Assembly: GCA_964529715.1 (NCBI GenBank)
Contig: CAZGXI010000019.1
Coordinates: 1-64,000, forward strand
DNA: 64,000 nt
Source of the DNA: CAZGXI01 sp964529715
Lineage (GTDB): Bacteria > Chloroflexota > Anaerolineae > Aggregatilineales > Ch27
Direction: 5' to 3'
Positions 58,225 to 64,000 of this stretch are shown in pieces. Every line of letters starts with the position of its first letter. Positions within the stretch are counted from its first letter, which is position 1. The notes below the pieces were generated by a model, which had not been told where the DNA came from, did no database searches, and was given only the letters and a program-made list of their open reading frames with translations. The position numbers were made by a program, and so were the translations under genes.

Positions 58225-59317
58225 CCGGGCGCGGGATAACCCTGCCGCCTACCTCCACCGGCACCGTTGGCCAGCCGTCGATGGCGGTGATCACGTCTGC
58301 CCCGTCCGGCGTAATCAGGATCGTGTCCTCCACTTTGACGCCGGAGATCGACGGATTCCAGGCGAAAATTTGCCCGGCTTCGACACGGGTTTCGTCGCCC
58401 GGCCCGGCAACGAACTCACGCGCGCTGTATCCGGCCAATCCGCCCTGGTGATGCATCTGCCACTCATCCGGGTAGCCGTTGTCGGCGTAAGCCTGCCGGA
58501 TAATGTCGAAGACCTCGCCCTGGGTCGCGCCAGGGCGCGTGGCGGCGATAGCAGCCGCATCTACGCGAGCGCAGGCTTCCATTTTCCGCCGGACCTCAGA
58601 CGGCAATGGACCAAAGTGCACCAGCCGTGTCACACTGATCACGATCCCCTGCCGTCGCCCACACAAGACCAACATGGCATACTTTTCCATTGTCGCGCCG
58701 ACGGGCAAGGGATGACGCACCTTGAAGATACGCTCATCCACGCCGATCAGGTTGACGATGGGTGTCACGCCGCGCGCACGGGTTTCCCGGTCAAGGAGGG
58801 CCGCGATCGCGAAATCGGTCATCCCCGGTTGCACGGCACGGATGGCCACGTTCATGGCGTCGGCGCAACGGGAGGCCGTTTCCCGCGCGCTGGATTGTTC
58901 GGCGGCAGAGAGACGCGCCCGTTCCAACGCCATCGCAGCAGAAAGATCGAGCATCTCCGGCGACACCGGCGCGTCTGAACCGATGCGCTCCCCCGCAGGA
59001 ACGATGTCATGGATGACAGAAAGATAATCTGCCGACCACCAGGGTTCCATCTGCACCTTGAAGCCCTTGTCGCCCAACTTATCCTCAGCGCGCAGGCGCG
59101 GCGCTTCGATGGTATTGGTGAGCACGTAAGCATCTTGCGGCGTGACCAGGACCGAAGCCACGCCATAAGAAGAGGCCGTGTTCACCGCCACGTCCACCCC
59201 CTGCGTCAACCAGGCGACGTTTGCCACGTCGCGCCCCCACAGCGCGCCCACGCCGTGATTTGCCATCAGCTTACGTGCACGGGCCAGTACCGAGTCGATT
59301 TCGGGGTAAGTAGACAT
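58208..59317 (-). CDS. M24 (Xaa-Pro peptidase/creatinase fold) protein lacking usual metal ligands
   Basis: A 369-residue two-domain pita-bread-fold protein. The N-terminal creatinase-like domain runs MSTYPEIDSVLARARKLMAN to about residue 140. The C-terminal domain has RHPLPVGATMEKYAML, WQMHHQGGLAGY and FAWNPSISGVKVEDTILI. In metallo-members the two Asp ligands sit in IDxG and SDxTR motifs; here the matching places read VLCGRRQG and ISVTRLVHFG, so both Asp are gone. The enzyme may be metal-independent, like creatinase, or non-catalytic. ATG 59317 follows GGAGAAG. No informative operon partner is present. Confidence 0.8.
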   Translation of the reverse strand: MSTYPEIDSVLARARKLMANHGVGALWGRDVANVAWLTQGVDVAVNTASSYGVASVLVTPQDAYVLTNTIEAPRLRAEDKLGDKGFKVQMEPWWSADYLSVIHDIVPAGERIGSDAPVSPEMLDLSAAMALERARLSAAEQSSARETASRCADAMNVAIRAVQPGMTDFAIAALLDRETRARGVTPIVNLIGVDERIFKVRHPLPVGATMEKYAMLVLCGRRQGIVISVTRLVHFGPLPSEVRRKMEACARVDAAAIAATRPGATQGEVFDIIRQAYADNGYPDEWQMHHQGGLAGYSAREFVAGPGDETRVEAGQIFAWNPSISGVKVEDTILITPDGADVITAIDGWPTVPVEVGGRVIPRPVILEK

Positions 59318-59377
59318 ATTCTTCTCCACTTCGGCAAAAATCAGGAAGCAGTCGACTCAAGCTAAAAAGCCACGCGA

Positions 59378-59674
59378 TTACAAAAATTCTACATAGTTGT
59401 GCATCTGTTCTGCCGATAGATTTCCACAAATCCAGAACAGGCTATGCAATACCTGTTTGACAGTTCGCGTTCGGGGTTTCCAATAGGCGATTCCCGCATG
59501 TGGTATTCCGCTTGCATCCAGTCGCAAAAAGTCACGATCCTAGGTGACAATGACCCGGTTTTGAGCCAGCGCAAAGGCTAACTGCCTGGAATCGTCCAGG
59601 CCGATGTTGCCCGCCTGCTGTAATTGATTCTGCCATCATCTTCTCGATCCCGGCTAACGCTACGACAACCTCAT
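59378..59674 (-). pseudogene. decayed DUF5615/PIN-like toxin gene
   Basis: On the minus strand a frame from ATG 59674 to TAA 59378-59380 encodes recognisable DUF5615 sequence: GLDDSRQLAFALAQNRVIVT, stop, DRDFLRLDASGIPHAGIAYW and LSAEQMHNYVEFL. The internal TAG (at the place usually His or Gln in VTxDRDFL) and three stops in the N-terminal part make it non-functional. The TGA in AAATGAGG overlapping the start may be the end of a lost antitoxin gene. It fills most of the 398-bp gap between the M24 and CoA-transferase genes. Confidence 0.75.
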
Positions 59675-59715
59675 TTTAGCTCCGACATGGCTTTCCCAAA
59701 AGCGGAATTCCGGTC

Positions 59716-61014
59716 TTACACCCGCACGTGATAGCGCTCATACGCCACGCGGCTCAACTCCTCGCGGAAGTTAGGGTGCGCGATGTTGATCAACTGGCGG
59801 GCGCGCTCACGAATGGTCTGGCCCCACAAATCGGCCACGCCGTACTCGGTGACGACGTAATGCACGTCGTTGCGCCCAGTCGTCACGCCCGCGCCAGGCT
59901 TGAGTTCCGGCACAATGCGGCTGATCGTGTCGCCGCGCGCCGTCGCAGGCAGCGCGATAATCGGGACGCCCTCCTCCGCCCGGCCCGCGCCCCGAATGAA
60001 GTCCAATTGGCCACCCACGCCGCTGTAAAACTTGTAGCCCATGCTGTCGGCGCAGACCTGCCCTGTCAGGTCCACTTCCAGGGCGCTGTTGATGGCGACC
60101 ATACGGCGGTTCTGGCTGATGACGTAAGGGTTATTGACGTATTCGGTAGGATGGAACTCGCAGATTGGGTTATCGTCAATGAAGTCGTAAAGCCGCTGCG
60201 TGCCCAACACGAACCCAGCCACGATTTTGCCCGGATGCAACGTCTTGGCCCGGCAGTTGATGATCCCACGTTCCACCAGATCGATCACACCGTCGGAAAA
60301 CAGTTCCGTATGCACGCCCAGGTCGCGGTGATTGGTGAGATAGCGCAGCACGGCGTCAGGGATGGCGCCGATCCCCATCTGAAGCGTCGCTCCATCGGGG
60401 ATCAACCCGGCGATATGGCGGGCAATAGCCTCCTGCACCTGGTCGGCCTCAGCGGGCTGAATTTCGGGCAGTGGGTAATCGACTTCGACCATCACATCGA
60501 TGTCGCTGACGTGGATCACGCTGTCGCCCAGGGTACGCGGCATCTGCACGTTGACTTCAGCGATAATGATGTCGGCGACCTCGGCGGCGGTCTTGCTGAC
60601 ACCCGTTTCAACGCCAAAAGAGCAAAACCCATGCGCATCCGGCGGGCTGACATGCACCAGCGCAGCGTTAATCGGAAAACGCTTGCGGTCGCGGAACAGG
60701 CGGGGAATATCCGACAGCAAAATCGGCGTGAAGTCGGCCCGGCCATCGTTGACAGCCTCACGCACGTTGTGGCTGATGAACATGCTGTTCACCCGCAGGC
60801 GGCCCGTCAGTTCGGGCGCCACATAGCCGATGTCGCTGATCACCAGCACCTGGGTCAACTCCACGTTAGAGAGCGTCTTGGCGCGCTCGACCAGGGCGGC
60901 GAGTACCTTTTGCGGGACCGAGCAGTTGCCGGTCATAAAGACGCGGTGGCCAGAGGCGATGTAGCCAACCGCCTCTTCAGCGGACAGATATTGGGGCTTG
61001 GTATTCTTAGCCAT
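59716..61014 (-). CDS. acetyl-CoA hydrolase/transferase family protein
   Basis: A 432-residue class I-like CoA transferase of the 4-hydroxybutyrate/acetate CoA-transferase group. It shows SGHRVFMTGNCSVPQKVLAA, VHVSPPDAHGFCSFGVETGV, LQMGIGAIPDAVLRYLTNHR and VHTELFSDGVIDLVERG, whose Glu is the expected CoA-thioester nucleophile. GRGDTISRIVP-like ARGDTISRIVPELKPGAGVT and HYVVTEYGVADLWGQ complete the C-terminal half. ATG 61014 (MAKNTKPQ) is chosen; the open frame to 61176 is not family-like. It could exchange CoA between acetyl-CoA and other acids, linking to the Wood-Ljungdahl product, but the acceptor is unknown. Confidence 0.88.
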   Translation of the reverse strand: MAKNTKPQYLSAEEAVGYIASGHRVFMTGNCSVPQKVLAALVERAKTLSNVELTQVLVISDIGYVAPELTGRLRVNSMFISHNVREAVNDGRADFTPILLSDIPRLFRDRKRFPINAALVHVSPPDAHGFCSFGVETGVSKTAAEVADIIIAEVNVQMPRTLGDSVIHVSDIDVMVEVDYPLPEIQPAEADQVQEAIARHIAGLIPDGATLQMGIGAIPDAVLRYLTNHRDLGVHTELFSDGVIDLVERGIINCRAKTLHPGKIVAGFVLGTQRLYDFIDDNPICEFHPTEYVNNPYVISQNRRMVAINSALEVDLTGQVCADSMGYKFYSGVGGQLDFIRGAGRAEEGVPIIALPATARGDTISRIVPELKPGAGVTTGRNDVHYVVTEYGVADLWGQTIRERARQLINIAHPNFREELSRVAYERYHVRV

Positions 61015-61204
61015 GAAGACCACTTCGCTCCACTGGGTCAAGGGAAGCACGGCTGCGCCGTGAACATGGGTGGATTTGCCTGTAAGCATACCACGTCTTG
61101 GCGCAGCATTCCTAGTGGCAAGTGGCAGTCTGTGGGGGAAAGTTATCAGTACAGGCCGAAAAAACGGAGTCAGCACCCTTCATGGAACTGACGCCAACTA
61201 CTCT

Positions 61205-62395
61205 CTAATACACCGGCAGCGCAGGATCAACCTGGCGCGCCCAGGCGTTGATGCCGCCGGCCATGTTATACAGACGGGTATAGCCGCGCTCCTGCAAGCG
61301 TCGGATCACATCTGCCGAGCGCACGCCCGATCGGCAGTGGACCACCACATCCCGATCCTGGGGAATCTGGTCCAGGTGGTGGAGCACCTGGTCCTTCGGA
61401 ATACGCAGGGAGCCAGCAATCGCGCTGATCTGCCACTCCGCCGGTTCACGCACGTCCAGGATCAGCAAATCATCCCCGGCGTCCAAGCGCGCCTTGACCT
61501 CCTCCACTGTGATGCTGCGCACCGGCGTGCGGCCTTCCTCGTACGTGCTGCGGTCGTGCGCTGGGACGCCGCAAAATTGCTCGTAATCGATCAGTGTCGT
61601 CTGGGTCGGGTGCTCGCTACACACCGGACAGTTGGGATTCTTGCGGACCTTGATCGTCTCGAACGTCATGGTCAGGGCGTCGAAGAGCAGCAACCGCCCG
61701 ATCAGCGGCTCGCCCATGCCGACAATCAGTTTGATCGCCTCGGTGGCCTGGATCGTGCCGATCACGCCGGGCAGCACGCCCAACACGCCCCCATCGGCGC
61801 AACTGGGGACAAGTCCCGGCGGCGGCGGCGTGGGAAACATACAGCGATAACACGGCCCTGCTTTGGCATAAAAAACACTGGCCTGGCCCTCGAAGCGAAA
61901 GATGCTGCCGTAGACGTTCGGCTTGCCCAGCATCACGCAGGCGTCGTTGGTCAGATAGCGCGTGGGGAAGTTATCTGTGCCGTCGATGATTACGTCATAG
62001 CCTGCCAGGATGTCCAGGGCGTTGCTGCTGGACAGAGGAACCTCGTGCTTTTCAAGGACAACGTATGGATTCAGGTCGGCCAGCGTCGCCACCGCCGAAT
62101 CCAACTTGGACTGGCCGATTCGGCTGGTGCGGTGAATCACCTGCCGCTGGAGATTGCTTTCGTCCACCACGTCGTAATCGACCAGTCCGATCCGCCCTAC
62201 CCCGGCAGCGGTAAGATACAGCCCAAGCGGGCTGCCCAGGCCGCCCGTGCCGATCAGCAGGACGCTGGCAGCTTTGAGCCGCTTCTGTCCCTCGACGCCC
62301 ACTTCCGGCAGAATCAGGTGGCGGCTATAGCGACGAATTTCATCGTGGCTGAGCGTCACGGTCGCCGGATCGATAGCCTGCAAACACACGCCCAT
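61205..62395 (-). CDS. E1-like sulfur-carrier adenylyltransferase with rhodanese domain (MoeZ/ThiF type)
   Basis: A 396-residue protein that adenylates the C-terminal Gly of a ubiquitin-like sulfur carrier and then transfers sulfur. The E1 domain has LLIGTGGLGSPLGLYLTAAG and DYDVVDESNLQRQVIHRTS, a zinc site formed by CYRC and CPVC, and the Cys loop VPSCADGGVLGVLPGVIG. The rhodanese domain from about residue 295 has active-site Cys in VVHCRSGVRSADV. It stands in one direction with thioredoxin, the MoaD-DUF4395 fusion and a JAMM peptidase, so its carrier is most likely the MoaD-like domain at 62830. MoeZ serves several carriers in actinobacteria, so more than one role is possible. Confidence 0.92.
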   Translation of the reverse strand: MGVCLQAIDPATVTLSHDEIRRYSRHLILPEVGVEGQKRLKAASVLLIGTGGLGSPLGLYLTAAGVGRIGLVDYDVVDESNLQRQVIHRTSRIGQSKLDSAVATLADLNPYVVLEKHEVPLSSSNALDILAGYDVIIDGTDNFPTRYLTNDACVMLGKPNVYGSIFRFEGQASVFYAKAGPCYRCMFPTPPPPGLVPSCADGGVLGVLPGVIGTIQATEAIKLIVGMGEPLIGRLLLFDALTMTFETIKVRKNPNCPVCSEHPTQTTLIDYEQFCGVPAHDRSTYEEGRTPVRSITVEEVKARLDAGDDLLILDVREPAEWQISAIAGSLRIPKDQVLHHLDQIPQDRDVVVHCRSGVRSADVIRRLQERGYTRLYNMAGGINAWARQVDPALPVY

Positions 62396-62426
62396 CGCCT
62401 CACCCCTCCCCGGCAGCGGCGCTGCC

Positions 62427-62828
62427 TCAAATGCCCGCTAACTGCCGCTTGAGTTTGTCTATGTCCGCCACGCCATGATTAACCTGGCGCGGGCGGCCCT
62501 GGCGGTCCAGGATAAACGTCGTCGGCACACTCAATACCCCCCAGCGAGTCGCCGCTTCTGGTTGCTCGAAGGCGTCCACTTCGATCACCTGAATTGCATC
62601 TCCCAGATCTGCCTGCAAGGCGCGCAGGGCAGGCCGCTGACGGGTTTTACACGGCACACAGGTAGGCATGGTGAAGTAAAGAATCGCCGGGACGCCGGGT
62701 CGCAGCGCCGCCAACAGGGGATCGGCAGGAGCAATCCGGGCCGCGCGCCGCACCTGCCAGCGCCGCAACAGCCCATAAGCGACGAGCAGCAGGCCCACAA
62801 TGGCAAGGGCAGCCAAGACACGGTCCAC
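62427..62828 (-). CDS. membrane-anchored thioredoxin-like protein
   Basis: A 133-residue protein with an N-terminal membrane segment (VLAALAIVGLLLVAYGLL) and a thioredoxin fold carrying the redox motif CVPC in FTMPTCVPCKTRQRP, plus the cis-Pro region LSVPTTFIL. The start is GTG at 62828, a single base from the stop of the MoaD-DUF4395 gene, so translation is coupled. It likely reduces a disulfide or persulfide in the sulfur-transfer cluster. DUF4395 proteins often sit beside such thioredoxins. Confidence 0.87.
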   Translation of the reverse strand: MDRVLAALAIVGLLLVAYGLLRRWQVRRAARIAPADPLLAALRPGVPAILYFTMPTCVPCKTRQRPALRALQADLGDAIQVIEVDAFEQPEAATRWGVLSVPTTFILDRQGRPRQVNHGVADIDKLKRQLAGI

Positions 62829-62829
62829 G

Positions 62830-63570
62830 TCATTGCCTCGCTTTCACCCGTTGACGGTCAAAGCCGGGCGCGCCCAGACGACCCAGCAGATAGTATACAT
62901 TGCAGCCTGCACACCAGCCGAAAAACAGATTCAGCGACGCCAGCGCCACCACCAGCCAGATGAGTGCCCAGCCAATGGTGGACATCCCCACGAACAAGGC
63001 CAGCGCGCCCAAACCGGCGAAAATCCCGCCCAACCCCTGGGCGAAGCGGTGCGGCTCCGGGTTGTCCGGGATCACGTCGGGCCGGACAATCCCGGCAGGA
63101 CGCAAAATCCCCCAATAGACCAGCTTGAACAGCTCCGCACCCGGCCTGATCGCACCGACCAGCATCACCGCCGCGACCAAAGCGGCCAACGCCGGCGCAT
63201 CCAGCACAAAGGCCAGCACCAGCAAACCGATGATGAAAACCTGATTGATGCGCAGCGCACTGTGATCAACATTCCGCTCAGGACCGATGGAATCTTCGCC
63301 CATGCCGCCTGCAATAGCAGGGACAATGCGCAAACGCGCGTTCGGATCAAGTGGCGTGTCTACACCATAAAGAAAGCGGATGTCTTCTTCTCCCAGGAAC
63401 ACATTGACGAAATCACGCAATTCCGCGCCATTGAACAAATGCGGGCGCAGGTCCGGGAATTGGGCGACCAGATCGGCCAGCGCCTCGCCGACCGTCGTCC
63501 CTGTGACGGTCACTTCCGACTGGTTGGCAGTGTAAGGGCGCAGGGGAGTGGGAATTTTGATGCTGGTCAT
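62830..63570 (-). CDS. MoaD/ThiS-like sulfur-carrier domain fused to a DUF4395 membrane domain
   Basis: A 246-residue fusion. Residues 1-89 are a ubiquitin-like MoaD domain (IKIPTPLRPYTANQSEVTVT, VNVFLGEEDIRFLYG, ARLRIVPAIAGG) ending in Gly88-Gly89. Instead of stopping there, the frame continues without a break into MGEDSIGPERN and a DUF4395 domain with several membrane segments (INQVFIIGLLVLAFVLDAPA, GWALIWLVVALASLNLFFGW) and a CAGC motif near the end. Sulfur carriers need a free C-terminal GG, so cleavage after Gly89 would be required. The gene just upstream encodes a JAMM peptidase, the enzyme class that cuts after such tails. No ribosome site precedes the internal Met90. Confidence 0.88.
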   Translation of the reverse strand: MTSIKIPTPLRPYTANQSEVTVTGTTVGEALADLVAQFPDLRPHLFNGAELRDFVNVFLGEEDIRFLYGVDTPLDPNARLRIVPAIAGGMGEDSIGPERNVDHSALRINQVFIIGLLVLAFVLDAPALAALVAAVMLVGAIRPGAELFKLVYWGILRPAGIVRPDVIPDNPEPHRFAQGLGGIFAGLGALALFVGMSTIGWALIWLVVALASLNLFFGWCAGCNVYYLLGRLGAPGFDRQRVKARQ

Positions 63571-63608
63571 GGGTCATTCTCCTTCACACGACGACAGCAG
63601 GTAAAAAA

Positions 63609-64000
63609 TCACTCGATCAGAAGGGGTAGTTCATCGAACGTGCTGCGGTCTTGCCCAAGTTGCCATGCGCGCGTCTCAATCGCCTGCCCATTCTGCACCC
63701 CGACGATGACGTACACGAAGTTCGGCAGGGCGTGCTCCCGGTCATAGGCAGAAGGAATCGGCGGGCTGTCTGGATGGCTGTGGTAGTATCCTAACAACGC
63801 CAGGCCGCGCGTGTCGGCCTCGTCTTCCAGGCGCGCCCAATCGTGGGGCGTCATGGCGTAACGGTGATGTTGCTCCTCGGCAGCAAAGACATTCTCCACC
63901 GGGTGCGTCTCGACGACGACCATTCCGCCGCCGTCCACACTACCCAACAGAAATCCGCCGCCTTCGTTGGGATATGCCTGCTGCAACTGGGCGTGAATGC
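63609..64000 (-). CDS. JAMM/MPN+ metallopeptidase (5' end outside window)
   Basis: At least 129 residues of a zinc peptidase of the JAB/Mov34 family; the frame continues past base 64000. Catalytic residues are visible: Glu in PNEGGGFLLG and the zinc motif HSHPDSPPIPSAYD (HxHP, Ser and Asp). Relatives such as Mec process or remove ubiquitin-like sulfur carriers (for example CysO) in bacteria. It is 38 bp upstream of the MoaD-DUF4395 fusion on the same strand. That fits a job in releasing the carrier domain or cleaving its conjugates. Alternative: a Mec-type cysteine-forming enzyme, but no CysM-like gene is in view. Confidence 0.9.
   Translation of the reverse strand, partial: IHAQLQQAYPNEGGGFLLGSVDGGGMVVVETHPVENVFAAEEQHHRYAMTPHDWARLEDEADTRGLALLGYYHSHPDSPPIPSAYDREHALPNFVYVIVGVQNGQAIETRAWQLGQDRSTFDELPLLIE

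Noticed and set aside
59728..61191. Long open frame opposite the acetyl-CoA hydrolase gene
   Set aside because: High GC content gives long antisense frames. The minus-strand protein matches a family along its whole length while the plus-strand product has no recognisable motif.
63300..63304. Separate start for the DUF4395 part at Met90
   Set aside because: No ribosome site at a usable distance and no stop between the domains; one continuous fusion is the simpler reading.
1..64000. tRNA, rRNA, CRISPR array, insertion sequence or cobalamin riboswitch
   Set aside because: I looked through the intergenic spaces and saw none; the only mobile-type traces are the AcsB intein and the decayed toxin gene.

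Overview
The window reads as one high-GC (roughly 60%) bacterial scaffold, probably from a metagenome-assembled or draft genome because it carries a 10-N scaffold gap (4308-4317). Gene content suggests an anaerobic, saccharolytic member of the Chloroflexota (Anaerolineae-like). This is an inference from a complete Wood-Ljungdahl carbonyl-branch operon next to many sugar ABC transporters, and from the style of a GAF-plus-HTH regulator; no rRNA or marker gene is present to prove it.

Region 1 (1-14363, + strand) is a Wood-Ljungdahl operon: CO dehydrogenase (5' end outside the window), acetyl-CoA synthase AcsB, a CBS-domain protein broken by the gap, both corrinoid iron-sulfur protein subunits (AcsD, AcsC), the corrinoid activator AcsV, methyltransferase AcsE, a MetV-MetF fusion methylene-THF reductase, two CooC/AcsF nickel-insertion ATPases and an alanine-dehydrogenase-family protein. 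The striking feature is a 173-residue mini-intein inside AcsB, placed exactly before the Cys-Gly-Cys motif that builds the Ni-Ni A-cluster, so the enzyme cannot form its active site until the intein splices out.

Region 2 (14369-23307, - strand) is a maltodextrin operon: MalE with a C-terminal X25-type starch-binding module, MalF, MalG, a cytoplasmic GH13 amylase and a secreted GH57 enzyme. A MarR regulator and a divergent ABC exporter follow (23441-26102). Region 3 (26103-32281, + strand) is a second CUT1 sugar importer with a UroD-family protein and an MFS transporter.

Region 4 (32339-48996, - strand) is sugar catabolism. It has araB-araD-isomerase, two ribose-type (CUT2) ABC importers in tandem, xylulokinase, a TIM-barrel isomerase and a Gfo/Idh/MocA oxidoreductase. 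One substrate-binding protein is an in-frame tandem duplication with a 786-bp core that looks identical in both copies. Divergent from araB lies an ABC ATPase followed by a permease fused to GAF and helix-turn-helix domains (49289-52640), a candidate transporter-regulator in one polypeptide.

Region 5 (52664-64000, mostly - strand) holds an MDR alcohol dehydrogenase, two secreted SH3-repeat proteins, a lipoprotein esterase, a small zinc-ribbon protein, an M24-fold protein lacking key metal ligands, a decayed PIN-like toxin gene, an acetyl-CoA hydrolase/transferase, and a sulfur-carrier/ubiquitin-like cluster. That cluster contains a JAMM peptidase, a MoaD-like domain fused through its Gly-Gly to a DUF4395 membrane domain, a thioredoxin and an E1-rhodanese protein.
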